Below are positions 16,842 through 26,034 of a stretch of DNA of 64,000 bases, piece by piece (the first letter of the stretch is position 1; each line of letters starts with the position of its first letter). This stretch comes from JAWKVD01 sp041398225 (GTDB lineage: Bacteria > Pseudomonadota > Alphaproteobacteria > Caulobacterales > Hyphomonadaceae): the NCBI GenBank assembly GCA_041398225.1, contig JAWKVD010000003.1, positions 248,001 through 312,000 on the forward strand, written 5' to 3'. The position numbers and the translations under genes were made by a program. Below the pieces are notes generated by a model. The model made no database searches. It was not told the origin of the DNA and saw only the letters and a list, made by a program, of their open reading frames with translations.

Positions 16842-17285
16842 ATGTCGCTCGATGCATCCAAAGGCGGCGTTTCGCTGGTCGACACGGACGACAGTCCGCT
16901 GAACTCGACCATCAACACCACGCCGCTCGTGGACATCATGCTCGTGATGCTGATCATCTTCTTGATCACCGTCCCGGTCGTGGTGAGCCAGGTCGAGGTG
17001 GCGCTTCCGACTGAGCGGGTTCGTGTCGTCGAAACCAAGCCGCAGAACATCTACATTTCCGTGGATGCGCGCGGTCAGGTCTGGTGGGGCCGTACGGCCA
17101 TCACCAGCGACGAGGAACTGGCGCAACGCCTTCGGGCGGCGCGCGCCGACAACCCCTATGTCGAGGTGCACCTCAGCGGTGATGAGGGAACTCAGTATCT
17201 GAACGTCGGTAAGGTGGTGCAGGCGGCCCAGCGGGCCGGGATCCTGAAGATCGCCTTCCTGACTCAGAAGCCGCGCGGTCAGTAA
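16842..17285 (+). CDS. exbD: ExbD biopolymer transport protein (first copy)
   Basis: A 147-residue ExbD. INTTPLVDIMLVMLIIFLIT (residues ~26-45) is the membrane helix with the essential proton-carrying Asp. A periplasmic C-terminal domain follows (YISVDARGQVWWGRTAI...). Ten bases separate it from exbB. It partners ExbB and TonB in proton-motive-force transduction. Confidence 0.92.
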   Translation: MSLDASKGGVSLVDTDDSPLNSTINTTPLVDIMLVMLIIFLITVPVVVSQVEVALPTERVRVVETKPQNIYISVDARGQVWWGRTAITSDEELAQRLRAARADNPYVEVHLSGDEGTQYLNVGKVVQAAQRAGILKIAFLTQKPRGQ

Positions 17286-17365
17286 CATATACCCGTGAAG
17301 GGTGCGGCGGCCGCCTTGCTCGGCGGTCGCCGCCCCGGACCGGAAAGTCTTGAGGAGATTTCGCC

Positions 17366-17785
17366 ATGGCGATGGCAGTCGGCGAAGCCGAAGAAGGCGA
17401 ACCCCTGGTCGACATCAATACGACGCCGTTGATCGACGTCATGCTGGTGATGCTGATCATGCTGATCATCACGATCCCGCCGCAACGGAACGCGTTCACG
17501 CTCGACACCCCGATTCCGCCTCCGCCGGATGCGCCTCCGCCGGAAGAGAATCCGGTTGAGCCGATCCGCGTCATGGTGGACTTCGACGGCACCATCTACT
17601 GGAACGGCGGGGTGGTCACTCGCGCCGAAATGGAACGGCAGATGGAGTTCGAGGCGAGCAAGGCCAACCAGCCGGAAATTCACGTCGAGCCGCACCGGCT
17701 CGCGGACTACAAATATGTCGCCATGGTGATGGCTTCGGCCCAGCGTCTGGGTCTGAAGAAGATCGGCGTCATCGGGGGAACCTAA
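17366..17785 (+). CDS. exbD: ExbD biopolymer transport protein (second copy)
   Basis: A 139-residue ExbD paralogue with DINTTPLIDVMLVMLIMLII as the membrane helix including the essential Asp. It has a Pro-rich linker (PIPPPPDAPPPEENPVEP) absent from the first copy, and a shorter periplasmic domain. GAGGAG precedes ATG 17366 at an 8-base spacing. The two ExbDs may form a heteromeric complex or serve different TonB pathways. A terminator-like hairpin follows. Confidence 0.92.
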   Translation: MAMAVGEAEEGEPLVDINTTPLIDVMLVMLIMLIITIPPQRNAFTLDTPIPPPPDAPPPEENPVEPIRVMVDFDGTIYWNGGVVTRAEMERQMEFEASKANQPEIHVEPHRLADYKYVAMVMASAQRLGLKKIGVIGGT

Positions 17786-17814
17786 TGACGCCGCATTCCT
17801 GAACGACAAAAAAG

Positions 17815-17840
17815 GCGGCGCCCGGGAACCGAGGCGCCGC
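17815..17840 (+). terminator. Hairpin terminator after exbD-exbD
   Basis: Arms GCGGCGCC and GGCGCCGC (8 bases, perfect) around CGGGAACCGA, 30 bases after the second exbD stop, with an A-run (17808-17813) before and TTCGACTGT after. Probably ends the tonB-exb transcript. Confidence 0.65.
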
Positions 17841-17944
17841 TTCGACTGTCTGTATCAGGGAATGACAGTTGGGTGTGCAGGCGAGGGATTGCTCAGCATT
17901 TCCCGCCCTCTATATCGAACCAGAAATGGTGGAGGAATTACGGT

Positions 17945-19213
17945 ATGACTTCTTTCGGCAAAACCCTTCGGAGCCATGCTTCCGCGCTTGGCTTTGGCCT
18001 TGCGGCCGCGCTGAGCGCCGTTGCCGCGAGCAGCATTGCTGTGGCCCCGGCCTATGCCCAAACCGAAACTTCGATGGAGTTCGGCAAGCCCTACCAGGAG
18101 GCCGCCGCCGCCTATAAGGCGAAGAGCTATTCCACGGCGCTCGCCAAGGCTGACGAAGCCGGGAAGCACGCCAAGTCGGTGAAGGAAAAGCTCGCCGTCG
18201 AGCAGCTCCGCACCGGCGTTTACAACGCGCAGGGCAACAAGGCGAAGCTCGTCTCCTCGCTTGAAGCGCAGCTCGCCATCGGCGGCCTGTCGGCCGACAT
18301 GGTTCGCAGCCACAAGCTGACCATCGCGGGCACCTACGCCCAGCTCGGTCAGACCTCCAAGGCGCTGCAGCTGACCAAGGAATACGTGAACCAGTACGGC
18401 GGCTCTTCGCAGCAATACGCCTATCTCGCCAGCTCGGCGCTGGCGGCGAAGAACACCTCCGAGGCGATCAGCTACGCGAATAAGGCGATCGACCAGTCTC
18501 GCAAGGAAGGCAAGAAGCCGAGCGAGAAGATGTTCAACATCATCATGAAGGCGAACTACGACGCCGGAAAGATGGACGACTACTACGCCGCGCTCGAACG
18601 TGCGGCGGGCGAGTATCCCAAGCCCGCCTACATGAAGGGCATTATCGATCGCGCCGAGAAGGCGCCCAGATTCGATCGCAACGGCCTGACGCTCGACGTG
18701 CAGCGCGCCTACATGGCGGCGAACATTCCGATGACCGACAAGGACAAGCGTGAGATGGCCGAACAGGCCGTCACCCGCGGCATGGCGGCCGAGTCGGTGG
18801 CCCTGTTCAAGGAAATGTTCGACAGCGGCAAGCTGGGCGGCGCGAGCGATCCGCTGGCGGCGCGCAACAAGGGTCTCTACGACCGCGCCAAGGCCGACGC
18901 CGAAGCCCAGAAGAATGGCGGTCTCGCCAAGGATGAGGCCGACGCCGCGAGCCAGCCGACCGGCCTGCTCTACGTTCAGACCGGCGAGAAATACATTGGC
19001 ATGGGCGACTACGCCAAAGCCGTCGAGCTGATCCAGAAAGGCATCGACAAGGGCTCGCTGAAGCCGGACGAGCTGGCCAACGCCCAGCTCCACCTCGGCT
19101 ACGCGCAGTACAAGGCCGGCAAGAAGAGCGACGCCCGCAAGACTTGGGCCGCCATCAAGTCGGACAACGGCGCGCAGGAGCTTGGCAAGGCCTGGACGCT
19201 GATCGCGAAGTAA
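17945..19213 (+). CDS. Exported repeat protein, TPR-like (first of two paralogues)
   Basis: A 422-residue protein with a signal peptide (cleavage near AYA-QT, residue ~38) and no membrane anchor, so periplasmic. The body is helical repeats: YQEAAAAYKAKSYSTALAKADEA, GTYAQLGQTSKALQLTKEYV, SALAAKNTSEAISYANKAI, GMGDYAKAVELIQKGI and AQYKAGKKSDARKTW, i.e. tetratricopeptide-type pairs. GGAGG precedes ATG 17945. It lies directly after the tonB-exbB-exbD-exbD cluster and is paralogous to the protein at 19616; a role tied to TonB function is inferred from position only. Confidence 0.75.
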   Translation: MTSFGKTLRSHASALGFGLAAALSAVAASSIAVAPAYAQTETSMEFGKPYQEAAAAYKAKSYSTALAKADEAGKHAKSVKEKLAVEQLRTGVYNAQGNKAKLVSSLEAQLAIGGLSADMVRSHKLTIAGTYAQLGQTSKALQLTKEYVNQYGGSSQQYAYLASSALAAKNTSEAISYANKAIDQSRKEGKKPSEKMFNIIMKANYDAGKMDDYYAALERAAGEYPKPAYMKGIIDRAEKAPRFDRNGLTLDVQRAYMAANIPMTDKDKREMAEQAVTRGMAAESVALFKEMFDSGKLGGASDPLAARNKGLYDRAKADAEAQKNGGLAKDEADAASQPTGLLYVQTGEKYIGMGDYAKAVELIQKGIDKGSLKPDELANAQLHLGYAQYKAGKKSDARKTWAAIKSDNGAQELGKAWTLIAK

Positions 19214-19279
19214 GATCGCTTTCGCGCCGCTGGTCGCCAAAACGACAAGACCAGAACCATAGGCCAGAACCACAGGGGA

Positions 19280-19303
19280 GGGTCCGGTATCGCCGGACCC
19301 TTT
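19280..19303 (+). terminator. Hairpin terminator after first TPR paralogue
   Basis: Perfect 8-base arms GGGTCCGG and CCGGACCC around TATCG, followed by TTTCC, 67 bases past the stop at 19213. This is the best factor-independent terminator of the region. Confidence 0.7.
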
Positions 19304-19615
19304 CCATATCCGCCCGCCCCGCATCCGGCCGCCGCAGGCCTGGCCCGGATCCGCAGCCGGGTGAGATGCGGGCGCGACGCCGGGAACTCCCGCACACGTC
19401 CGGCGTAAGAGAAGGCTGCGGAAGAGGCCCCGATGCAGCGGTTGACGCTTCGGGGAACCGGGATACGAGGTTCGCGCCGCTGTGATTTTCACTCGCGATT
19501 CCCGCAGGTGTGATCGTCGGATGCAGCGGGCGTGCAGTTGAAGTGTTTCTGCCGTCGCATTCGGCGGCTATATCAACCGGAAACGGTCTGAGCCCAACTG
19601 GTGGAGGAAATGTCC
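19304..19615. other. Intergenic region between the two TPR paralogues
   Basis: About 310 bases with no convincing gene. The second paralogue must have its own promoter here because the terminator at 19280 precedes it; no box is clear. GGAGG at 19603-19607 is the ribosome binding site for the gene at 19616. Confidence 0.5.
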
Positions 19616-20896
19616 ATGCGCTCCCTTGGCAAGTCGCTGCGCAACAGCGTTCCGGCAATCGGGCTTGGCCTGATGACGGCTATTGGCGGTCTCGCGGCCG
19701 TGTCGTTGGCCGCCGCGCCGGCCCACGCCGAACAGAAGAAACCCGCGAAAGTCTCGAAAGCCTTCGGCAAGGCCATGGGCGAGTCCGTGAAGGCGTCTCA
19801 GGCCGGCGATTGGCAAACCACGCTGGCCAAGGCCGACGAGGCTCTGCAGCACGCGGCCGACGCCAATCAGACGCTCGATGTCCAGAAGATGCGGACCGCG
19901 GCGTTCGCCAATCTCGGCGACAAGCCCAACCTCGTCACGGCGGTCGAGGCGCAGATCGCTACCGGCGCCCTGCCGGCCGACGAGCAGAAGAAGCTGCGCG
20001 AACTGCTCGCTTCGCTCTATTCGGAGATGGGCAACGACGCCAAGGCGCTTGAGCTGACCCGCACCTACGTCGCCGATTATGGCGGCACGCCCACGCAATA
20101 CGCCTACATCGCCCAGGCCTCGCTGCGTGCGAAAGACTATCCCGACACGATCGCGATGGCGAAGAAGGCCATCGCCGCGTCCGCGGCCGAGGGCAAGCAG
20201 CCCGAGGAACGCTGGTACAAGATGGTGATCACCGCCTACCACGAATCCGGCGACGTCGCCGGCTATCAGACCGCGGTGGCCGAAACGCTGAAGGCCTTTC
20301 CGAGCGACGACTATCGCCGCGCTCTGGTGATGGCGGTGGATCGCGCGCCGAAATACGACCAGAAGGCCGTCCTGCTCGACGTCTACCGCGCGCTTCAGGG
20401 CGTGGGCGTTTCGCTGTCCGACAAGGAAAAGCTCTCGATGGGCAGCCTCGCCATGCGCGCGGCGATGCCGAACGAAGCCGAGAAGCTTCTCAAGCCCCTG
20501 TTCGACGCCGGCACCTTCGGCGGCGCGGGAGATCCCAACGCGGCCGAAACCAAGGACCTCTATGAACGCGCCAAGACCGACGCCAAGAGCGATCGCAATG
20601 GCGGCCTTGTCTCGTCCGAGAAAACGGCGGCCAAGGCGGCCACCGGCGTCGTCTACGTCGCCACCGGCGAGGCCTATATGGGCATGGACGATCCGGCCAA
20701 GGCGGCCGAGCTGATCCAGAAGGGCATCGAGAAGGGCGGTCTCAGCGCCGACGATCTGGCGCTGGCGCAGCTGCGCCTCGGCGTCGCGCAATACAAGGCC
20801 GGCCGTGTCGAGGAAGCCAAGAAGACCTGGGCCGGGATCAACGCCGAGAACGGCGCGGCCGAACTCGCCCGCGCCTGGTCGCTTTTCGCCTCCTGA
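19616..20896 (+). CDS. Exported repeat protein, TPR-like (second paralogue)
   Basis: A 426-residue periplasmic repeat protein with a signal peptide ending AHA (~residue 36). It is clearly homologous along its length to the product of 17945-19213; the C-terminal block with AAELIQKGIEKGG, LALAQLRLGVAQYKAGR and KKTWAGIN matches almost word for word. The middle parts differ more. GGAGG (19603) is 8 bases from ATG 19616, which also starts the signal peptide; GTG 19601 and ATG 19610 are rejected. The gap between the pair and the separate terminator suggest independent expression. Confidence 0.75.
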   Translation: MRSLGKSLRNSVPAIGLGLMTAIGGLAAVSLAAAPAHAEQKKPAKVSKAFGKAMGESVKASQAGDWQTTLAKADEALQHAADANQTLDVQKMRTAAFANLGDKPNLVTAVEAQIATGALPADEQKKLRELLASLYSEMGNDAKALELTRTYVADYGGTPTQYAYIAQASLRAKDYPDTIAMAKKAIAASAAEGKQPEERWYKMVITAYHESGDVAGYQTAVAETLKAFPSDDYRRALVMAVDRAPKYDQKAVLLDVYRALQGVGVSLSDKEKLSMGSLAMRAAMPNEAEKLLKPLFDAGTFGGAGDPNAAETKDLYERAKTDAKSDRNGGLVSSEKTAAKAATGVVYVATGEAYMGMDDPAKAAELIQKGIEKGGLSADDLALAQLRLGVAQYKAGRVEEAKKTWAGINAENGAAELARAWSLFAS

Positions 20897-20933
20897 CGAA
20901 AGACAATATCTGAAGGTCGACGCCGCGTGCGCT

Positions 20934-23000
20934 TCAGGCGTTCGCGGCGTCGCTCGTTTCAGGATCGTCTCCGCGTTTGCCGAAGCGGGCGCCGAGGACG
21001 GGAAGGAAACGGTCGGGGCCGATATCCACCCGCATCGGCAACACCAGCAGCGGCGCGTCATGCGCGTGCAGCCGCCTCTGCAGGCTCAAGGCCGTGCCGC
21101 CATGCAGCAGCGTCGCCGCCCAGCCGTGCGGCCGGGTGATCGCGCGCGTGGCCACGAACACGATGTTGGGGTGATCCTCGCGCACTTTCAGGCAGAGGGT
21201 CTCAAGCGTATCCACGACGTCGGTTGAGAAGCCGGTATAGACCTTGGTCGGCATCCCCTGATCGCGGCACCAGGCGACGATCTTTCCGCACCGTTCGCCC
21301 AGCTTCTGCTTCATCCGCTCAAGCGCTTCGTGTCCGCCATAGGCTTCGGCATCGACTTCCCCCGCCGAGATGATCACCACGCTGTCGAACTGGCCCCGGA
21401 ACAGCCGCTGAGCGTGCATCAGCGCATGCAGGCCCGCCGCGCCATGCGGTCCGGTGACGATGCCGACCGGGCGCTTCATCGGCGCGCTGCGCGCATCCGG
21501 ACCGCCGGGAGGCGCGCCCGGCGACAACAGGTCCTCGAACGCCTTCTCCATCGCCCGGTCGAAGCGGCGATAATGGTCGCGCACCCAGAACCCGCATGCC
21601 GCCAGCATCAGCGCGACCACCACCGCGACCCATGCGCCTTGCGAGAACTTGGCGAGGAACAGCGTCACGAGGATCGAGGCCGCGACGACCAGCGCAATCA
21701 GCGAAACCGCCGTGCGGCGCAGCCAGGCGCCCAGCTTGTAGTCCTTGCGGTGGGTCAGGTTGTAGCGCAGCAGCCCCGCCAGCGAGAGACTGAAGGTCAG
21801 GAACACGTTGATCGAATAGAGCACCACCAGCGCGTGCACCTGGCCGCCGGTGAACAGCAGCAGCACGCCGGCGGCCGCGCCCATGGTCAGCACGCCGTTT
21901 TGCGCCACCAGCCGGCTGGACAGGTTGGCGAAGGCGTGCGGCGCCCATTTGTCCAGCGCCATCCACGCCAGCACCGCCGGCCCGCCGAGAAAGCCGGAAG
22001 ACGCCGCGACCAGCAGCAGCGCCGCCGCGAACACCATCGCCACGCCCAAGGCGGCCTGCCGGATGAATTCATGGCCGGGCAGAAGCTGTTCCAGCGTGTC
22101 TTCGAACACCACGGCGTTCAGCGTGCGTCCGGCCTCCAGCTGGGGCAGCCACGCCGTGTACAGCAGCATGATGCCGCCGGCGATCACCGCCAGCGAGATC
22201 GCGATCAGCGCCATCGCGCGCGCGCCGGTCTGGGCGCGCGGCGGCTTCAGCGTGTGGGCGTTCTCCGACAGCGCTTCAATGCCGGTATAGGTGCCCGCGC
22301 CTGCGGCGTAGGCGGTGGCGATCACGCCGATCAGCATCCAGTCGCCGCCTTCGGCGCGCACCGCGTTGATGTGCCGCTCCGCGTTGACCACCGCGCCGAA
22401 CAGCTCGTCGCTCTTGGCGTACAGGCCAAGGCAGATCAGCAGCACATGCGTCAACAGGAAGCCGAAGAAGATCGGCGCCAGCACGCTCACCGATTCCTTG
22501 ATGCCGCGCAGATTCATGAACAGCAGCAGGCCCAACCCGCAGGCCAGCGCGACCGGCTTGTATTCCAGCCACGACAAAGGCGCGAGGTTGAACAGCGCGT
22601 CCGTCGCCGCCGCCACCGAGATCGCGATGGTCAGCGAGTAGTCCACCACCAGCGCCGATCCCGAAAGCAGGCCGGCATAGGGGTGAACCAGGCGCGTCGC
22701 GGCGCGATAGCCGCCGCCGCCGTTCGGAAACAGGCCGATGATCTGCACATAGGCCATCGAGATGACCATCACGGTCATCGCCGTGATCAGGGCCAGCCAC
22801 AGCACCAGCGGTTCATGGCCGGACAGGTGCAGCGCCTTGTAGGCCTCTTCCGGGCCGTAATTCGCCGAGGAAAGGCCGTCCGCGCCGACGCCCGCCCAGG
22901 CCAAAACGGCGACCAGCGCGGCGTGGCGCCACGTTTCCCAGTTCATCGGGTCGCGCGTGCGCTTCGGCATGGCGGCCCGCAATCTGTCCAGTAGGTTCAT
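20934..23000 (-). CDS. KimA-like APC-superfamily permease with C-terminal USP-like domain
   Basis: A 688-residue permease with ~12 membrane helices and a ~200-residue cytoplasmic tail. Landmarks match the KimA (YdaO) potassium importer group: GLSSANYGPEE in helix 1, GGGGYRAATRLV, LVVDYSLTIAISVAAATDAL, NLRGIKESVSVLAP, TYTGIEALSEN and ASSGFLGGPAVLA. The tail (from ~residue 510) has KRPVGIVTGPHGAAGLHAL, QFDSVVIISAGEVDAEA and HPNIVFVATRAI, a universal-stress-like fold. In Firmicutes KimA this tail binds c-di-AMP; whether any nucleotide binds here is unknown. It is convergent with the second TPR gene and divergent from the ABC-F gene. Confidence 0.75.
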   Translation of the reverse strand: MNLLDRLRAAMPKRTRDPMNWETWRHAALVAVLAWAGVGADGLSSANYGPEEAYKALHLSGHEPLVLWLALITAMTVMVISMAYVQIIGLFPNGGGGYRAATRLVHPYAGLLSGSALVVDYSLTIAISVAAATDALFNLAPLSWLEYKPVALACGLGLLLFMNLRGIKESVSVLAPIFFGFLLTHVLLICLGLYAKSDELFGAVVNAERHINAVRAEGGDWMLIGVIATAYAAGAGTYTGIEALSENAHTLKPPRAQTGARAMALIAISLAVIAGGIMLLYTAWLPQLEAGRTLNAVVFEDTLEQLLPGHEFIRQAALGVAMVFAAALLLVAASSGFLGGPAVLAWMALDKWAPHAFANLSSRLVAQNGVLTMGAAAGVLLLFTGGQVHALVVLYSINVFLTFSLSLAGLLRYNLTHRKDYKLGAWLRRTAVSLIALVVAASILVTLFLAKFSQGAWVAVVVALMLAACGFWVRDHYRRFDRAMEKAFEDLLSPGAPPGGPDARSAPMKRPVGIVTGPHGAAGLHALMHAQRLFRGQFDSVVIISAGEVDAEAYGGHEALERMKQKLGERCGKIVAWCRDQGMPTKVYTGFSTDVVDTLETLCLKVREDHPNIVFVATRAITRPHGWAATLLHGGTALSLQRRLHAHDAPLLVLPMRVDIGPDRFLPVLGARFGKRGDDPETSDAANA

Positions 23001-23367
23001 GACGTTCGACCGATCAGGGGTTCACCGGCAGGGCGGACTTCACCGTTTGAGCGTTCTTCACTGAATGGCCGCTGCGGGCCCTCGAAGCGCCTGTCCGGCG
23101 CGAACTCTGTCCCACTAGGGGCCGGCCCCGGCCGGGGGTCGCGGCGGGGCGGACCATCCGTCCGCCGGGCGCGCGAGTAAACCCCCCTTTTTAGCTAAAA
23201 TCGGGCTCGGGACGGACCCCCAAAGGGTGGGTTGAACCGGCGCCGTGGCGGTTTCGCGCGCACGGATCGTGCGCCATTTGACCTTGCGCTGCGTTGACGT
23301 CAAAAGGCGCGCGGCGAGCCGGAAGCAGCATCGTCGCATTTTCAGACCCCCATCCTCAGACAGACCC
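23001..23367. other. Divergent GC-rich intergenic region
   Basis: About 367 bases between the permease and ABC-F genes. It is very G/C-rich around 23105-23170, with runs such as GGGGCCGGCCCCGGCC that can fold on either strand, then a CCCCCCTTTTTAGC stretch at ~23183. No gene or clear promoter could be placed. Confidence 0.45.
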
Positions 23368-25242
23368 ATGTTGCAAATTCAGGATCTCACCTACCGGATC
23401 GAGGGGCGGCTGCTGTTCGACGGCGCGTCCGCCCAGATCGCGGACGGCTGGAAAGTCGGGCTGGTCGGGCGCAACGGCACCGGCAAGTCGACCCTGCTGC
23501 GCATCATTCTCGACGAGCTGGATCGTCCCGGCGGCGTCGCGCGCATCAATCGCGGCGCAAAGGTTGGTCATGTCGCGCAGGAAGCGGCGCCGACCGACGA
23601 AACCGTCCTTGAGGTGGTGATCGCCGCCGACGAAGAACTCGACAGCCTGATGAAGGAATCCGAGACGGCGACCGATCCGCACCGCATCGCCGAGATCCAC
23701 GAACGCATCGCCGATCTCGACGGCTGGTCGGCCGAAGCGCGGGCCGGCGAGATCCTCGCCGGTCTCGGCTTCACCCAGGACGATCTCGAACGCCCGGTGA
23801 AGGAATTCTCCGGCGGCTGGCGCATGCGCGCCGCGCTGGCCGGCGTGCTGTTCTCCCAGCCCGACCTTCTGTTGCTCGACGAGCCGACGAACTATCTCGA
23901 CCTCGAAGGCGCGGCCTGGCTCGAAACCTATCTGCGCAAATATCCCAAGACCGTCGTGGTGGTCAGCCACGACCGCGATCTCCTCAACCGCTCCGTCACG
24001 CACATTCTGGCGATCGAGAACGCAAAGCTGGTGCTGAACCCCGGCGGCTATGACGCCTACCTCAAACGGCGCGCCGAGCGCACGGCGCACCTCGAAGCCC
24101 AGAAGGCCAAGCAGGATGTGGAGCGCGCGCACCTGCAATCCTTCATCGACCGGTTCCGCGCCAAGGCCTCCAAGGCGCGTCAGGCGCAAAGCCGCGTGAA
24201 AATGCTCGAGCGCATGACCGAGATCACCGTGCCGCTGGCCGAGCGCACGGTTCCGTTCAACATTCCCAATCCCGAAGCGCTGCCGCCGCCCATCCTCGCG
24301 CTCGATCATGCCGACGCCGGCTATATCGAGGGCAGGCCGGTCCTGCGCGACGTGACGCTGCGCCTCAACATGGAAGATCGCGTCGCCATCGTCGGCGCCA
24401 ACGGGCAGGGCAAGACCACGCTGGTCAAATCGATCGCCGAGCGCCTGCCGCTACTGGCCGGAACGCGGCGCGCGGCCAAGGCGCTGAAGGTCGGCTATTT
24501 CAGCCAGGACCAGCTCGACGAGCTGCGCGCCGGCGAAACCGTACTGCAGCACGTGCAGGTTCTGGTTCCCGAAGCCGGGCAGGCGCGTGCGCGCGCCATC
24601 GCGGCGCAGTTCGGTTTCGGCGCGGAGAAGGTGGAGACGCAGGTCGAGAAACTCTCGGGCGGCGAGAAGGTGCGCCTGCTGATGGGCCTCACCACCTGGA
24701 ACGTGCCGCACATCCTCATTCTCGACGAGCCGACCAGCCACCTCGACATCGACAGCCGCGAAGCCCTGATCCACGCGCTGAACGGCTTCGAGGGCGCCGT
24801 GCTGCTCATCACCCACGACACCTTCCTCGCGGAGGCCACCGCCGACCAGATGTGGCTGGTGAAGGACGGCCGCGTCTCCGAGTGGGAAGGCGACATGGAC
24901 GACTACAAGGCGCTGGTGCAGCAGGCCGATCGTTCGCCGAACAAGGCGCACAAGTCCGACCCGGTCACGCCCTCGCGTCCCGCCCCGGCCTCCAGCGCCG
25001 AGCCGAAGCCGGCGGCCAAGGTCTCCTACAAGTTCAAGGTCCAGCTCGAGAAGGCCGAGAAGGCGATCGCCGAAGCGCAGAAGAAGCTGGAGCTTCTGGA
25101 TCGCGACCTCTCGCGGCCCGACGCCTTCGACCATCACGCCGACGCCGAAGCCAAGCTCAAGGCGCGCGCCGAATGGCAGGCGAAGCTGGAGGCCGCAGAG
25201 GCGGACTGGATCGAGGCCAGCGAGGCGATCGAGGGCGCCTAG
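23368..25242 (+). CDS. ABC-F ATPase, YheS-like
   Basis: A 624-residue duplicated ATPase without membrane domain. First cassette: GLVGRNGTGKSTLL (Walker A), FSGGWRMRAALA (signature), LLLLDEPTNYLDLE (Walker B). The linker HLQSFIDRFRAKASKARQAQ is the P-site tRNA interaction motif region, and its sequence resembles E. coli YheS. Second cassette: IVGANGQGKTTLV, LSGGEKVRLLMG, ILILDEPTSHLDID. The C-terminus is a charged coiled coil (LEKAEKAIAEAQKKLELLDR). ABC-F proteins act on ribosomes. Start ATG 23368 opens the homology; the longer frame from 23245 is rejected. Confidence 0.9.
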   Translation: MLQIQDLTYRIEGRLLFDGASAQIADGWKVGLVGRNGTGKSTLLRIILDELDRPGGVARINRGAKVGHVAQEAAPTDETVLEVVIAADEELDSLMKESETATDPHRIAEIHERIADLDGWSAEARAGEILAGLGFTQDDLERPVKEFSGGWRMRAALAGVLFSQPDLLLLDEPTNYLDLEGAAWLETYLRKYPKTVVVVSHDRDLLNRSVTHILAIENAKLVLNPGGYDAYLKRRAERTAHLEAQKAKQDVERAHLQSFIDRFRAKASKARQAQSRVKMLERMTEITVPLAERTVPFNIPNPEALPPPILALDHADAGYIEGRPVLRDVTLRLNMEDRVAIVGANGQGKTTLVKSIAERLPLLAGTRRAAKALKVGYFSQDQLDELRAGETVLQHVQVLVPEAGQARARAIAAQFGFGAEKVETQVEKLSGGEKVRLLMGLTTWNVPHILILDEPTSHLDIDSREALIHALNGFEGAVLLITHDTFLAEATADQMWLVKDGRVSEWEGDMDDYKALVQQADRSPNKAHKSDPVTPSRPAPASSAEPKPAAKVSYKFKVQLEKAEKAIAEAQKKLELLDRDLSRPDAFDHHADAEAKLKARAEWQAKLEAAEADWIEASEAIEGA

Positions 25243-25466
25243 CGCTGGCCGCGGCCGCCGCCGTCGGCTCCGCCGGGCGCTTGCGGCTCCGAGGGCTGGT
25301 CTTCATTGCGCGCCAGTCTTTCGTGCGAGCGCCCGTGCAGGCGCTCGCGCTCGTGGTCGTGCTCGCACTGGCTCGGATGGTCGTGCCCGTTGGCCTCGCG
25401 ATGATCCTCGTCGGGATCGCCGGCTCTGCCGCGCGCGCGGTTTGGCGTTTTCACATCATGGCTCAT
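25239..25466 (-). CDS. Small His/Asp/Arg-rich hypothetical protein
   Basis: A 75-residue reading frame, MSHDVKTPNRARGRAG followed by many His, Asp, Glu and Arg residues (EANGHDHPSQCEHDHERER) and a Gly-rich end. GC3 looks high, like neighbouring genes. The His/Cys/Asp pattern could bind zinc or nickel. An alternative start is ATG 25481. It lies 80 bases downstream of the PTPS-family gene in the same direction, and its stop overlaps the ABC-F stop by 4 bases. The opposite strand reads as a hydrophobic frame, expected from antisense of such codons. Existence as a real gene is uncertain. Confidence 0.4.
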   Translation of the reverse strand: MSHDVKTPNRARGRAGDPDEDHREANGHDHPSQCEHDHERERLHGRSHERLARNEDQPSEPQAPGGADGGGRGQR

Positions 25467-25545
25467 GATACGAAAACGCATCAGCGCCGCGCCGGTTTCC
25501 GGCGTGTCGGGCAGGGACTTTTTAGGATTGCCGCGCGGGAGCGCC

Positions 25546-25911
25546 CTATCGCGCCGGACGGTAAACCGCGCGCTGGCGCAGAATGGGCCGCTCGATCTCG
25601 AGGCAGGAGGCGGAGACGCCCTTCGCCTGAAGCTTGCCGTCGATCCACACCAGCAGGTTTTCGAAGGTCGGCTGTTCAAGGCCGGGCACGTCGTTAAGCA
25701 TGGCGTGGTCCAGCTCGCCCACCACGTCCTTCAGCGCCTGTTCGAACACGCCCAGATCGATCACCCAGCCGTTGGGATCGGGCTTTTCCGCCGCCGCCGT
25801 CGCGGTGACGAGGAAGGAATGCCCATGGATCGTGCGATAGGCGTCCGGGCCGCCCTTCGCATCGATGTAATGGGCGGCTTCGAACGCCGCGCTGACGGAA
25901 ACTTCGAACAT
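25546..25911 (-). CDS. queD: 6-pyruvoyl-tetrahydropterin synthase / QueD family protein
   Basis: A 121-residue PTPS-fold enzyme. Zinc ligands and active residues: FEAAHYI (His), HGHSFLVT (two His), with the catalytic Glu/Asp region NGWVIDLGVFEQALKDVVGELDHAMLND and PTFENLLVWI (Glu near C-terminus). QueD makes 6-carboxytetrahydropterin for queuosine; sister enzymes make other pterins. The catalytic Cys of canonical PTPS, usually before the first HxH, is not evident. ATG 25911 (MFEVSVSAAFE) was chosen; 25950 is an alternative. No other queuosine genes are nearby; the upstream gene is a FolM-like SDR, which may point to pterin rather than queuosine use. Confidence 0.78.
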   Translation of the reverse strand: MFEVSVSAAFEAAHYIDAKGGPDAYRTIHGHSFLVTATAAAEKPDPNGWVIDLGVFEQALKDVVGELDHAMLNDVPGLEQPTFENLLVWIDGKLQAKGVSASCLEIERPILRQRAVYRPAR

Positions 25912-25980
25912 TGTCTTGGCGCATGCTGCCGGAGGGGAGGCCGGAGACATAGTGCGAACCCGCCCAAACCGCAATTCCCT

Positions 25981-26016
25981 GTGCTGACACGTCCGGCTGT
26001 GCTGACACGTCCGGCT
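25981..26016. repeat. 18-base tandem repeat between SDR and PTPS genes
   Basis: GTGCTGACACGTCCGGCT occurs twice in direct repeat at 25981 and 25999, followed by a decayed third copy to about 26030. It lies between the SDR stop and the PTPS start. Confidence 0.7.
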
Positions 26017-26034
26017 GCGCCGGCACGCCCCGCG

